Origin: Pedosphaera sp.
Lineage (GTDB): Bacteria > Verrucomicrobiota > Verrucomicrobiia > Limisphaerales > UBA9464
Direction of reading: 5' to 3'
NCBI GenBank assembly: GCA_009695205.1
Contig: SIBK01000042.1
Coordinates: 1-40,353 of the forward strand
Length of the DNA stretch: 40,353 nucleotides
Made by a program: the position numbers and the translations under genes. Below, piece after piece: positions 1-9,493 of this stretch. A model generated the notes under the pieces. The model was given only the letters and a program-made list of their open reading frames with translations. It was not told the DNA's origin and made no database searches. How positions within the stretch are numbered: position 1 is the stretch's first letter; the number at the start of each line of letters is the position of its first letter.

Positions 1-1205
1 AGGCAATTGTCGCAGCCGCCGCATTCCGTGCCCGGATATTCTTCACCGAAATAATCGAGGAGCGCGGCTCTCCGGCATTCGCCGATTTCGGCGTAGTGCA
101 CCATCTGCTGGAGTTGTTCGCGAGCGATTCGTTGTTCGGCGGCATCGGGTTTTTCTTCGATGAATCGCTGTTGTTTGACGACATCCCCTGGGCTGAACAG
201 CAGGAGGCATTCGCCCGGCAGTCCATCGCGGCCGGCTCGACCCGTCTCCTGATAATACCCTTCGATGTTTTTAGGCAGGTCCTGATGAATGACGAACCGG
301 ACGTTCGGCTTGTTGATGCCCATTCCGAAGGCGATCGTGGCGCAGATCACGCGAACTTCGTCTCGAAGGAACGCCTCCTGATTCTGTGACCGCTCCGTGG
401 GGACCAATCCGGCGTGGTAGGCGGCGGCCTTGATGCCTTCTGAGCGCAGTTTCTGCGCCGTGGATTCCGTCCTGGCGCGACTCGAGCAATACACGATGCC
501 GCTCTCTTTGGGGCGGCTTCGCACGAAAGCCACCACCTGTTCCGCGCCCGAAGCCTTAGGCAAAACCCGGTAGGTGAGGTTGGGGCGATTAAAACTCGCC
601 ACGTAGATGCCGGGGTTGCGCAAGTGCAACTGTTCCACGATGTCCAGGCGAACCCGTTCGGTGGCCGTGGCGGTCAACGCTAGAAACGGCACCTCGGGGA
701 AGTGCTGCCGGAGTTCTCGAATCTGCCGGTATTCCGGCCGAAAATCGTGGCCCCATTCACTGATACAATGGGCTTCATCGACGGCGACCCTTTCCACCTG
801 CCATTTCCGCAGATCGTCCAGCATGCCGGAAAGCATGAGGCGCTCGGGGGCGACATAGAGCAGCTTGTATCGGCCCTGATGCAATCCACGAAGACGGGTC
901 CGGGACTCGGCGGCGCCGACCGAGGAATTCAGACACGTGGCGGCCACGCCGCTGGCCTGAAGTTGATCCACCTGATCCTTCATTAGGGCGATCAACGGCG
1001 ATACCACCACGGTAAGACCCAGCCGAACCAAAGCCGGCAGTTGGTAACAGAGCGATTTTCCGCCTCCGGTGGGCAGCAAAGCGAACACATCCCGACCCTT
1101 TAGTGAATCACGGATAATTTCCTCCTGCAGCGGCCGGAAGGCATCGAAACCAAACACCTCCCGCAACGGGGTGTGAAGATCAGGGAATGCGGCGAGTGCG
1201 GACAC
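1..1205 (-). CDS. recQ: ATP-dependent DNA helicase RecQ, N-terminal part (runs off the left edge)
   Basis: This frame is open from about 1205 to the window edge and gives about 401 residues of RecQ, a 3'-5' superfamily 2 DNA helicase used in recombination and replication-fork repair. Visible motifs in order are the Q-motif region GFDAFRPLQ (19-27), Walker A LLPTGGGKS (43-51), the DEAH box in AVDEAHCISEWGHDFRPEY, motif III TATAT, FGMGINKPNVRFVIH, and motif VI QETGRAGRDG. The last visible residues, CGGCDNC, are the start of the zinc-binding subdomain. The C-terminal winged helix and any HRDC domain lie outside the window. The frame stays open upstream without an ATG, so I chose the GTG at 1205, about 18 residues before GFD. 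Its Shine-Dalgarno is not clear. It is divergent from the nucleotidyltransferase at 1350. Confidence 0.95.
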   Translation of the reverse strand, partial: MSALAAFPDLHTPLREVFGFDAFRPLQEEIIRDSLKGRDVFALLPTGGGKSLCYQLPALVRLGLTVVVSPLIALMKDQVDQLQASGVAATCLNSSVGAAESRTRLRGLHQGRYKLLYVAPERLMLSGMLDDLRKWQVERVAVDEAHCISEWGHDFRPEYRQIRELRQHFPEVPFLALTATATERVRLDIVEQLHLRNPGIYVASFNRPNLTYRVLPKASGAEQVVAFVRSRPKESGIVYCSSRARTESTAQKLRSEGIKAAAYHAGLVPTERSQNQEAFLRDEVRVICATIAFGMGINKPNVRFVIHQDLPKNIEGYYQETGRAGRDGLPGECLLLFSPGDVVKQQRFIEEKPDAAEQRIAREQLQQMVHYAEIGECRRAALLDYFGEEYPGTECGGCDNC

Positions 1206-1349
1206 GACAGACGGTTTTAGGGCCCTGATCCCTTCCTGGAAATGAAAAGGTTCAGGAGTTCGCAGAAATACGGGTGGAACCGGATCGAACGTAGGTTCTC
1301 CATGCTTCCACTTGCCGACACGGATTTCCCATACAACTCTCCCTCCCCA
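1206..1349. promoter_or_regulatory. Divergent intergenic region between recQ and the nucleotidyltransferase gene
   Basis: These 144 bases separate two divergent genes and must carry both promoters if the chosen starts are right. Reading frames run into it from both sides: the recQ frame stays open upstream, and the nucleotidyltransferase frame is open back to an ATG at 1242. Protein starts are therefore set by homology only. I see no convincing -35/-10 pair and no strong ribosome binding site. Confidence 0.4.
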
Positions 1350-2147
1350 ATGAAGGCTGTCATTCTCGCCGCTGGAAAAGGCACACGCATGAAGGATCTC
1401 ACGCAGGAGCTCCCGAAGCCCATGCTTTCGGTGCAGGGGAAACCGATTCTGGAACATATCCTCGAAGGAATTCTCGACACGGGCATCCGTGACTTCTGCA
1501 TCGTCACCGGATGGAGGGCAGAGGTCATCGAGCAGCGGTTGGGCAACGGTTCGCGCTGGGGAGCACGCATTCAGTATGTGCATCAAGCCGTGCAGGACGG
1601 CACCGGAAAGGCACCTGAACTGGCACGGAAATTTGTGGGGCAGGATGACTTTCTCCTGACCTATGGGGATATCCTCGTGAAGCCGGAGACGTACCAGCGG
1701 ATGATCGTTCGGTGGCGAGAGGGACGGCTCACGGCAGGGGCCGACTTGGCATCAACAACGACGAGTGCCAATCGCTTCTCCGGTCTGGTAACCGTCACCG
1801 AAGGACAGGACGTCACGCAGGGCGGGCTCCTCTTCTTCGACGATGATTTTAATCTTAGCAGACTCGTGGAGAAGCCGTCCCCCATTCAGTTGGATGAGCT
1901 TCGTCAGTCCGGATGGATCGTCACGGGTCACCCGGTGTGGTATAATGCTGGAATCTATCTTTTAACACCGGCTCTCTTCGAATACACGGCTCGATTGCAG
2001 AAATCGCCACGCGGGGAGTATGAACTGACGGATGCCATTTCAGAGATGGTGGGTGGCCGACGGACGATTGCGGGATTAAAGATCGAAGGTCGCTGGGTCG
2101 ATGTGCGCGATCCGGAGGTGCTCGCATCGCTACAGGGCGCGAGCTGA
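1350..2147 (+). CDS. Sugar-1-phosphate nucleotidyltransferase family protein (RmlA/GlmU-N/GMPP type)
   Basis: The predicted 265-residue protein is a nucleotidyltransferase that would join a sugar-1-phosphate to an NTP to make an NDP-sugar for envelope or exopolysaccharide synthesis. The N-terminus MKAVILAAGKGTRM holds the G-x-GTRM nucleotide-binding signature, followed by LPKPML and GKPILEHIL. A typical metal-binding Asp appears in LLTYGDIL, and EYELTDAI lies near the C-terminus, as in RmlA/GMPP proteins. There is no C-terminal left-handed helix, so it is not a full GlmU. The frame is open upstream to 1242, but the family sequence begins exactly at the ATG at 1350, so that start is preferred. 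The sugar and base specificity cannot be read from the sequence. Confidence 0.88.
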   Translation: MKAVILAAGKGTRMKDLTQELPKPMLSVQGKPILEHILEGILDTGIRDFCIVTGWRAEVIEQRLGNGSRWGARIQYVHQAVQDGTGKAPELARKFVGQDDFLLTYGDILVKPETYQRMIVRWREGRLTAGADLASTTTSANRFSGLVTVTEGQDVTQGGLLFFDDDFNLSRLVEKPSPIQLDELRQSGWIVTGHPVWYNAGIYLLTPALFEYTARLQKSPRGEYELTDAISEMVGGRRTIAGLKIEGRWVDVRDPEVLASLQGAS

Positions 2148-2206
2148 GGCGGCGGCGGCCGTTCGATGAAAACTAGCAGTTTGCACAACGAGGAACGGTC
2201 ATTAGT

Positions 2207-3511
2207 ATGGATCGCATGAATTACGCGGTGAGCTGGGCGGGGACGTTTGCATTGGGTGTCTCGATGATGATGGCGGCCGACAATTGGCCCCAATTTCGGG
2301 GGCCTGGGGGCGACGGGTTGGCTGCAGCTGCGGTGCCGGTGCGTTGGAGCGAATCCCAAAGCGTGCGCTGGAAGACCGCAGTACACGGTAAGGCCTGGTC
2401 ATCGCCCGTGCTATGGGGGGACCAGATCTGGGTCTCCACCGCGACCGAAGACGGCCACGAATTAGCCGCCCTGTGCCTCGATCGAAACACGGGCAAGGTG
2501 CTGCGGGATCAAAAGCTCTTCGACATTGAAAATCCGCAATTCTGCCACAAGTTCAATTCGTACGCCTCGCCCACACCAGTTATCGAGGCCGGGCGGATTT
2601 ATGTGACCTTCGGTGCGCCGGGCACCGCCTGCCTCGACACCGCCACAGGCAAGGTTTTGTGGGAACGCCGTGACATCGAGTGCAATCATTTCCGCGCAGC
2701 GGGTTCCTCCCCCATCCTCGATGGCGATCTACTGATTATGAACTTCGATGGCAGCAACCATCAATTTATTCTCGCGCTCGACAAAAACACAGGAAGAACC
2801 CGGTGGCGGTCGGACCGATCCCTTGACTATAAGGACCTTGGTCCGGACGGAAAACCTGAGGCGGAAGGCGACTGGCGCAAGGCATTTGCGACGCCGCACG
2901 TCGCAGAGTTGAGTGGCGTCCGGACGCTCCTGAGCCAGGGGGCCAAGGCCTTCTACGGTTACGAGCCGCAGTCTGGACGGGAACTCTGGAGAATCGAGGA
3001 ACGTTCGAGCCACTCCGGCGGTACCCGCCCGGTGGTAGGGCACGGCTTGGTGTATTTTCCAACAGGTTGGTCCGCAGGTTTTGTCCTCGCCGTCAAACCG
3101 GGAAAAACGGGGGAATCCCTGGACGTCAACGCGAGTGCCATCAGTTCCACCGAACTCAACGTGGCCTGGAAGACCAAGCGTAATGTGCCTAAGAAGCCCG
3201 CGCTCACCCTGCTTGGAGATCAGCTTTTTGGGATCGATGACATCGGTATCGCCACCTGCTGGGACGCCGTTACTGGCAGCGTGCTCTGGAGCGAACGCAT
3301 TGGGGGCAATTACTCTGCGTCGCCGATCATTGCGGGCGGCCGGATCTATTTCTTCAGCGAAGAGGGCAAGATCGTCGTGGCTGCTGCGGGACCCAAATTT
3401 GAAAAACTGGCTGAAAACCAATTGGAGGACGGTTTCATGGCCTCTGCCGCAGTTGCGGGCAAAGCGCTATACTTGCGCAGCAAGTCGCACCTGTATCGGA
3501 TTGAGGACTGA
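2207..3511 (+). CDS. Secreted PQQ-like beta-propeller protein
   Basis: The 434-residue protein starts with a signal-peptide-like segment (SWAGTFALGVSMMMAAD) followed by DNWPQFRGPGGDG, the typical opening of PVC outer-membrane-assembly-like PQQ-repeat proteins. Several blades are visible as repeated motifs of the form LDRNTGKVLW: CLDRNTGKVLRD, CLDTATGKVLWE, ALDKNTGRTRWR, and CWDAVTGSVLWS. The fold is probably an eight-bladed propeller. These proteins are usually periplasmic or extracellular. Most lack proven PQQ binding, and the precise role is unknown. A purine-rich GAGGAA lies about 12 bases before the ATG at 2207. A second in-frame ATG at 2216 gives a slightly cleaner signal peptide. It is transcribed in the same direction as the nucleotidyltransferase 60 bases upstream, with no obvious functional link. 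Confidence 0.88.
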   Translation: MDRMNYAVSWAGTFALGVSMMMAADNWPQFRGPGGDGLAAAAVPVRWSESQSVRWKTAVHGKAWSSPVLWGDQIWVSTATEDGHELAALCLDRNTGKVLRDQKLFDIENPQFCHKFNSYASPTPVIEAGRIYVTFGAPGTACLDTATGKVLWERRDIECNHFRAAGSSPILDGDLLIMNFDGSNHQFILALDKNTGRTRWRSDRSLDYKDLGPDGKPEAEGDWRKAFATPHVAELSGVRTLLSQGAKAFYGYEPQSGRELWRIEERSSHSGGTRPVVGHGLVYFPTGWSAGFVLAVKPGKTGESLDVNASAISSTELNVAWKTKRNVPKKPALTLLGDQLFGIDDIGIATCWDAVTGSVLWSERIGGNYSASPIIAGGRIYFFSEEGKIVVAAAGPKFEKLAENQLEDGFMASAAVAGKALYLRSKSHLYRIED

Positions 3512-3522
3512 TCCTTGACGTG

Positions 3523-3558
3523 CTCTCCCCCGAGGAGGGGGTTGGGGTGAGGGCGGCG
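3523..3558. repeat. Intergenic G/C-strand-asymmetric hairpin element resembling dispersed bacterial repeats
   Basis: Just after the propeller gene, the sequence CTCCCCCGAGGAGGGGG is followed by TTGGGGTGAGGG. The first part can fold as CCCCC/GGGGG around a GAGGA loop. Read on the other strand it is a CCCTCACCCCAACCCCC-type word, which I know as a common dispersed intergenic element in many Gram-negative genomes. No second copy occurs in this window. No T tract follows, so it is a poor intrinsic terminator. Confidence 0.4.
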
Positions 3559-3666
3559 TCTTACTTTTCCAAACTGAGAACTGCTGACGGGGCGCGGAAG
3601 ACCGTCGGGTCCTGACCCAGGGTTCTCAACCTTGTCGTTCGGAGAGTTTGTGAGTACCGTAGCCTT

Positions 3667-6600
3667 GTGAATTTCGCCTTCGCCCGCCGGCTGGCCGGCA
3701 TGATCCTCTTTTTTTTGATGTCGTGGTTTGCTGCTGCGCGATCCGACGACGCCCGGTTCATCCGGCTCCGAAACGAAACCATCACCACCCCGCCCGCGGA
3801 TCATGCGCGAGCACGCTTGCAGTCGGCCGTTCCCGAGGCGGCGGTTTCTGGACTTTTCCTCCTGCAATTCACCGATCGCATGCAGCCGGAGTGGCGCGAC
3901 GCGTTGCGAACTCGAGGCGTGGATCTACTACGCTTCGTTCCCGACGATGCTTTCGTGGTGGAGGTGGTTTCCAACCGCCTGGGTGAACTCCGTTCCCTGC
4001 CGTTTGTGCGATGGATCGGGCTGTACGAGCCGCGACATAAGCTCCATTCACGATTGATGCGTCAGTTGGCGACCAACGCCCTCGGGAATCCCATCGAAGT
4101 CAAGATTCTGGCCAATCCACGGGCGGGCGTAGCGGGTCTTTCCCTGCTATCGCGGGCTTTTGAGCCTGGCGCACGGCATCATTTGAACGCCACGTTCGGA
4201 GCCGTAATTACGGGCCGAATTCTTCCCGCGCGCCTTTTAAACCTAGCCCGTTCGCCCCTGGTACTCTGGGTGGAGTTAGCTCCCCGGATGAAACTGGTCG
4301 ATGAGGTTGCCACCCTCATTGTCGCCGGTGAGGGCTCCGGAGCCCCTCGCCATCCCCGTGTGCATGAATTGGGATTTGATGGCAGCGGCGTCACCGTTTC
4401 CATCGCGGATTCCGGGATCGATCTTGGGGAGCCGGACGGATTGCATCCAGATCTGGCCGGGCGGGTCGATGCGTTCATTGCGTACGGGGGGCTTCCTGAT
4501 GCTGGCGATGAACACAGCCACGGGACACATTGTGCCGGCATCGTCGCGGGAAATGGGGCCACGGGTGAAAGGGATGATGATGGAAATCTCTGGGGGCTGG
4601 GCGTCGCTCCAGGGGCCCATTTGATTGCCCAGCGAATCTTCGATGCGGCGGGAGGCTACTTCCCGCCGCCGACATACGAGACACTGACTCGGGATGCGGT
4701 CCGGAACGGGGCATACATCGGTTCAAATTCATGGGGCGACGATACCCAGGGACAGTACGATATCAGTGCGTCAGAATTTGACGCCCTTGTCCGGGACGCG
4801 GACGCCCTGACCCCTGGCGAGCAGCAGTATGTGCTGGAATTTAGCGCGGGAAATGCCGGGCCCGGGGGGCAGACCATCGGAAGCCCCGCAGTGGCAAAGA
4901 ATGTAATCGCCACCGGCGCCGTGGAAAACAACCGGTTCGGTTTTGGCATTTACGACAGCGGCCAGGAGGTCATGGCAGATTTCTCCAGCCGCGGCCCGTG
5001 CGAGGACGGCCGGATCAAACCGGATATTACGGCTCCCGGAACGTGGATTGCCTCCGTGAAATCGCAACTCGCCGGTGAAGAAAACGCATGGTCACCCATC
5101 AATGCGAACTACCTCTACCAGGGCGGCACATCTCAGGCCGGCCCGCATGCAAGTGGAGCGGCGGCGGTGCTTGTTCAGTGGTACCGTCAGACCCACGCCG
5201 GCGCCAATCCATCCCCCGCGCTCGTGAAGGCTGGGCTAATAAATTCGGCGGACGACATGGGGACTTCAGTCATTCCGGACGGCGAGGAGGATGGCGGTGA
5301 TGGTGGTATCGTGGTGGGGGACACCGCGCCCGTGCCCAACTCCGACGAAGGCTGGGGGCGAATCAATCTCGAAAACTTGATTGATCCGGCCGGCGTGCGC
5401 TTCGACTTTACCGACCAAGGGATTGGGCTCGCAACCGGGAAGATTACGGAAAAAAGGATCATTGTGGGCCCCGAGGAGGCGCTCAAAGTCACGCTGGTCT
5501 ATACGGATGTTCCCGGATTGCCCGCAGCAATTCCGGCGCTGGTCAATGATCTCGATCTTGAAGTGGTATCCCCGGAGGGCAATCTGTACCGGGGGAATGC
5601 ATTCGTGGGCGGTGAAGCTGTGGCGGGAACTCCGGAAGGAGATCGCATCAACAACGTCGAAGCGGTTCATATAAGCGCTCCTCAAGCCGGCGAATGGATC
5701 GTGCGTATCCGGGCTCACAATGTGGTTCAGGATGTCCACCACCGCACCAACGGCGCTCCGGAGCAGGACTTCGCCCTGGTGATTTCCGGACGCCTTCCCC
5801 TGCCGGGTGAGGGCGTTATTTCGTGGGGACGTGAGGCCTACCGCGCGCCAGCCAATGCTACGATTCGTCTCGTGGATTCTCAGCTCGCGGGTCAATCCAC
5901 GGTTACCGTCACCGTGAAGAGCACAACGGAATCGGCTGGATTTCTACTGACACTTGCCCGGAGCAGTGCCGGAGGCTCGTTCACAGGGAGTGTCGCCTTG
6001 GCCATCGGGCCGGCGAATGCCGTCGACGCGGTGTTGCAGGTCCACGACAAGGACGAGCTGACGGTGACCTATGTCGACGCCAGCCCGGCGGGCGAGCGGG
6101 TCGCCATCGCGCTGATCGATTCGACGCCGCCGGTCGTGGCGGGCGTTGCCACCCTCGGTGAATTTGGCCACGTTGCCGTGCAATGGACCACAGATGAACT
6201 CGCCGATTCCTTTGTTTATTTTGGTATTACCAACGCGGTAACCAACCTCGTCAGTGACCTGGGATTTCGGGCCCAACATCGCCTGGGTCTGCCGGAGCTG
6301 GATGCCGGAACGAACTATTATTACTTCATCGTCTCATCGGACAAGGCAGGCAATGTGACAACGAACACGATCGAGGGCCGCTACTACCGTTTCGTCGGAC
6401 CCAAGGTGGCCGCGGCCTTGCTGGTATATTCCCCGGAATCCACCTTTGGTCCGGATGGCCTGTTGAGTGAGACCCCCTATCCCGGGATTGAATCATGGAC
6501 GGGCCCGCTGAACTCCATCGGACTGGAATATGATGTCTGGGATACCGGTCGTGGTTCCGTTCCCTCGAGCAACGATTTGCGCCCGTACCGCCTCGTTCTC

Positions 6601-8922
6601 TGGCGGCCCGAAGAACTCGTGAAGCCAGCGCCCGGATTGGTCACAGCACTGGGTGCTTACGTCCGCCAGGGGGGTGCCTTGTTCGTCAGTTCGTTCGATC
6701 TTCTCACCCGCCTTAAGGATCTCAACGAGACGAATTTCCCCTCGGAAATCCTGCATCTCGCCGACTTCGATGAGGACCAAGGTGCGAATCACGTGAAGGG
6801 ACTCGCAGGCGATCCAGTGGGCGGTGGCATCGATTTGGATCTGAATTACGACGCTTTTCCCAGCGGGTTTATCATTGATCTGCTCGATATTAGGTGGCCG
6901 GAGGGTCCCGACCACCTGCGGATCGGGACCAATGGGGCCGCGATTTTCCAACAGGAGAACGGCCGGCCCGTCGGCGTGCGTTATCCGCGCACAGGACAGG
7001 ACAGCAAGGGACGCGTTGTATTCTATTCATTTGCGTTGGAATCGGTGCCAACCGAGAATGCTCCCCCGAATAATCGGTTAACGGTACTCGGAAATGCGCT
7101 CAATTTCCTCGTCCCCAGTCTGCGGGATAGTTCGGGAATCGCCTTCGATCAAGGAGCCTATACGCTTCCAAGTTCCGTTGTCGTGGAGGTGACCGACAGT
7201 CGTCGATCTGGCTCTGGCTCGGTCGTGGCAACCCTTTCCGCGGGCGGTCGCCCTCCGCGCTCGGCGAATCTGGTCGAGACTGTCCAGAAGGGAGTCTTCC
7301 GCACCCGTCTGACGCTCTCCGGCACGGGAGGCACTCCGGACCCGTTGATCGGTGCCAGCGGAGAAACAATTCTTGCCTCATACGTTGATGCCGTATCGCG
7401 CGCGACATCGGCAACCGCTTTAATTGATACCCTCCGACCGAAGATCTCCGGAGTCGAATCGGATCCCGCCTACAACGAAGTCACCGTCGTGTGGAACACC
7501 GACAAGGAGACGGATGCGACGGTTCGTTTTGGAGAGTCCGGCGGTGACGACTCCTTTCTGACCCGCTCGGCCTATAGTGGCGAACTTGCCACATCGCACG
7601 AGGTGACCCTCCTCGGACTGCTTCCCAATCGCGATTACTATTTCCAGGTGGTGAGCCGTGATGCCGCCGGAAACACAACAACCGACAACAATGCCGGGAA
7701 GCTTTATTCCGTTCGTACGTTGAAACCGATCCTCCCGCCCTGGCTGGATACTCTCGAGGCGGGCCGGGTTGGCTGGGTAATCATTGAGAATTCGTCGGCG
7801 CAGGGAGGAGACTTTGGAGGCGGCGACGGGGAGGACGACGGATTTGGGGGAAGCAGTGTTGGATGGCAGTTCGGGACCCCTAAAAACAATCATCAAGTGG
7901 AGGCGCATAGCGGTACCAATTGCTGGGCGACAAACCTGAGGGGTGAGGGGGTCGATTATGCCTTAACCGATCTTATCAGCCCTGCGGTGAGCCTCATCGG
8001 CGGCAACAAGGCGACCTTACGATTCTGGCACAATTATGACTTCCAAGACGTCGGCACGGGGGGTGACGACGACGGCGGGTTTGGAGACATTCACATTGAG
8101 GGCGCCCAAATTGCGCTGTCGACCGACAACGGTGGAACGTGGAATGACATCTATTCGAATCAGGACGAAACAAGCTCCGGCTGGGAGGAGATCCGAGTCG
8201 ATATTTCGAAGTACGTGGGACAGGTTGTTCGATTCCGGTTCAACTATCAGATGTTTAGTTTCAATACCACGGACAGGCTCGGCTGGCTGATTGATGATGT
8301 CGGGGTGGAAATGAATGCCGTTGCGGAAACGGTTATACGCGTGACAAATAACCTGGCGGGCGCTCGCTTCGTGATCAAAGGTTCGAACAACGTCGCGGGC
8401 GAAGGACGCGAGTTTAGGACCAATGTCACGGCGGGTCCCTACGTCATTGTCTGGTCGCCGGTGCCCTACTACGTGACGCCTCCGCCTCAAACCAACGTGT
8501 TGACGACTAACGGGCCGTTGCTGTTTGTTGGGACCTATGCGTTTCCTGATTCTAATCAAAACGGAATTTCAGATCTGTGGGAGCAGCAATACTTTGGCAA
8601 AGTGGATGCGGTTCATCCCGCGACGACCGATACGGATGGGGACGGCGCCAGCGATCTTGGCGAATTCCTTGCCGGGACCGACCCGTCGGAAAGGACATCC
8701 GTACTGCGGATCATCGGACCGCTGGTCCAACCCAACCGAACGGTGCATTTCGAGTGGATGGGAGTCGTGGGGCACGAGTATCGACTCGAGATTAGCAACG
8801 ATCTGGAGCATTGGGTCACGGGCAGCGACGCAATCCGTGGGAGGGGAGACACCGCCGTCGTGAGTTTGCCGACACTCGATGTCCGGCTGGTGTATTACTT
8901 CCGCCTGCGTGTAACCCCCTAG
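3667..8922 (+). CDS. Giant secreted subtilisin-family (S8) serine protease with multidomain C-terminus
   Basis: The 1751-residue protein begins at a GTG with a signal peptide (RRLAGMILFFLMSWFAAARS). A propeptide-like region of about 200 residues precedes the S8 domain. The complete catalytic set is visible: Asp248 in SIADSGIDLG, His285 in HSHGTHCAG, oxyanion Asn396 in SAGNAGPGG, and Ser489 in GGTSQAGPHASG. It should therefore be active. After about residue 570 come a beta-sandwich like those following many S8 domains (LVNDLDLEVVSPEG), two fibronectin-III-like modules ending in YYYFIVSSDKAGN and YYFQVVSRDAAGN, a region between them resembling a ThuA/GATase-like fold, and an acidic-loop beta domain with GGDFGGGDGEDDGFGG. 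Calcium-binding-type repeats DSNQNGISD (1628) and DTDGDGASD (1655) follow, then the FLAGTDP-type C-terminal module common in Verrucomicrobia. Codon 1 is GTG; no ATG near the signal peptide competes. It is probably a surface or secreted protease for polymer breakdown. Confidence 0.93.
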   Translation: MNFAFARRLAGMILFFLMSWFAAARSDDARFIRLRNETITTPPADHARARLQSAVPEAAVSGLFLLQFTDRMQPEWRDALRTRGVDLLRFVPDDAFVVEVVSNRLGELRSLPFVRWIGLYEPRHKLHSRLMRQLATNALGNPIEVKILANPRAGVAGLSLLSRAFEPGARHHLNATFGAVITGRILPARLLNLARSPLVLWVELAPRMKLVDEVATLIVAGEGSGAPRHPRVHELGFDGSGVTVSIADSGIDLGEPDGLHPDLAGRVDAFIAYGGLPDAGDEHSHGTHCAGIVAGNGATGERDDDGNLWGLGVAPGAHLIAQRIFDAAGGYFPPPTYETLTRDAVRNGAYIGSNSWGDDTQGQYDISASEFDALVRDADALTPGEQQYVLEFSAGNAGPGGQTIGSPAVAKNVIATGAVENNRFGFGIYDSGQEVMADFSSRGPCEDGRIKPDITAPGTWIASVKSQLAGEENAWSPINANYLYQGGTSQAGPHASGAAAVLVQWYRQTHAGANPSPALVKAGLINSADDMGTSVIPDGEEDGGDGGIVVGDTAPVPNSDEGWGRINLENLIDPAGVRFDFTDQGIGLATGKITEKRIIVGPEEALKVTLVYTDVPGLPAAIPALVNDLDLEVVSPEGNLYRGNAFVGGEAVAGTPEGDRINNVEAVHISAPQAGEWIVRIRAHNVVQDVHHRTNGAPEQDFALVISGRLPLPGEGVISWGREAYRAPANATIRLVDSQLAGQSTVTVTVKSTTESAGFLLTLARSSAGGSFTGSVALAIGPANAVDAVLQVHDKDELTVTYVDASPAGERVAIALIDSTPPVVAGVATLGEFGHVAVQWTTDELADSFVYFGITNAVTNLVSDLGFRAQHRLGLPELDAGTNYYYFIVSSDKAGNVTTNTIEGRYYRFVGPKVAAALLVYSPESTFGPDGLLSETPYPGIESWTGPLNSIGLEYDVWDTGRGSVPSSNDLRPYRLVLWRPEELVKPAPGLVTALGAYVRQGGALFVSSFDLLTRLKDLNETNFPSEILHLADFDEDQGANHVKGLAGDPVGGGIDLDLNYDAFPSGFIIDLLDIRWPEGPDHLRIGTNGAAIFQQENGRPVGVRYPRTGQDSKGRVVFYSFALESVPTENAPPNNRLTVLGNALNFLVPSLRDSSGIAFDQGAYTLPSSVVVEVTDSRRSGSGSVVATLSAGGRPPRSANLVETVQKGVFRTRLTLSGTGGTPDPLIGASGETILASYVDAVSRATSATALIDTLRPKISGVESDPAYNEVTVVWNTDKETDATVRFGESGGDDSFLTRSAYSGELATSHEVTLLGLLPNRDYYFQVVSRDAAGNTTTDNNAGKLYSVRTLKPILPPWLDTLEAGRVGWVIIENSSAQGGDFGGGDGEDDGFGGSSVGWQFGTPKNNHQVEAHSGTNCWATNLRGEGVDYALTDLISPAVSLIGGNKATLRFWHNYDFQDVGTGGDDDGGFGDIHIEGAQIALSTDNGGTWNDIYSNQDETSSGWEEIRVDISKYVGQVVRFRFNYQMFSFNTTDRLGWLIDDVGVEMNAVAETVIRVTNNLAGARFVIKGSNNVAGEGREFRTNVTAGPYVIVWSPVPYYVTPPPQTNVLTTNGPLLFVGTYAFPDSNQNGISDLWEQQYFGKVDAVHPATTDTDGDGASDLGEFLAGTDPSERTSVLRIIGPLVQPNRTVHFEWMGVVGHEYRLEISNDLEHWVTGSDAIRGRGDTAVVSLPTLDVRLVYYFRLRVTP

Positions 8923-9222
8923 GTGTTGGGAGAGACGGGGCAGGTTCGCACCGGAACTCACGGTTTGTTGCCGGCTGACCTGGCTCACCCAAGTGGTTAG
9001 GGCATTTCCTGCACTGCGGTCGCTCTCGACGGCACACGGACACCCCGCTCTGCCATGGCCCGGAGCGCCGCCGAGAGATAGCTCAGGGGCTCAGCCGCGT
9101 GTTTCGACGCGCGTGCGGCGAGCACGCACGGGAGGAGGGAGAGAAATGCAGCCGTGGCGAACTTAAAAACTCCTGCTTGCAATCTTCGCGCACATCGGCA
9201 TTTTGTCTGCCGTTAGTTGGGA
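8923..9222. other. Gene-free stretch between the subtilase and tRNA-Gly
   Basis: About 300 bases lack a convincing gene. It contains a small perfect hairpin, GCGTGC / GCACGC around GGCGA (9111-9127), and a direct repeat GCTCAGG/GCTCAGC near 9081-9094. The region must hold the tRNA promoter, but I do not see a good sigma70 pair. The composition, rich in CGCTC and GCGCGC words, is like the gene-free stretch near 14700-14900. Confidence 0.4.
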
Positions 9223-9299
9223 GCGAGCGTAGCTCAGCCTGGTAGAGCGTCACCTTGCCAAGGTGAATGTCGAGGGTTCGAATCCCTTCGCTCGCTCCA
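9223..9299 (+). tRNA. tRNA-Gly (anticodon GCC), CCA encoded
   Basis: A full cloverleaf can be drawn by eye. The acceptor stem pairs GCGAGCG (9223-9229) with CGCTCGC (9289-9295). The D stem is GCTC/GAGC. The anticodon stem is TCACC/GGTGA around the loop TTGCCAA, with anticodon GCC at 9257-9259. The variable loop is ATGTC, and the T arm is GAGGG-TTCGAAT-CCCTT. T is the discriminator base and CCA at 9297-9299 is encoded in the DNA. GCC reads glycine codons GGC and GGU. No other tRNA lies nearby. Confidence 0.97.
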
Positions 9300-9309
9300 T
9301 TTTCCCCAC

Positions 9310-9341
9310 TCCGATTTCCCCAATGAAATCGGATTGTTTGT
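9310..9341 (+). terminator. Rho-independent terminator of tRNA-Gly
   Basis: A perfect 9-bp stem, TCCGATTTC (9310-9318) with GAAATCGGA (9325-9333), encloses a 6-base loop. The T-rich run TTGTTTGT follows. It starts 10 bases after the tRNA CCA end, the expected place for an intrinsic terminator of a single-tRNA transcript. Confidence 0.8.
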
Positions 9342-9493
9342 GGGCAAAAGCCGTGGTTTCCAGCACTCCTCCCTGGGCATACCAGCGACGGATCCCAAGC
9401 ATTGTGCAAACGATGGAAGCCCACATCAACGGCATGTTTTCAGATGGATTTACCGGATCTATCGTGGAGGCTCAGCTTTCATGGCCTTCCCGG

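Noticed and set aside
8997..9182. Minus-strand frame of 61 codons with a signal-peptide-like start
   Set aside because: The hydrophobic opening is suggestive, but no recognised motif follows, and the region is rich in GC inverted repeats that give chance open frames.
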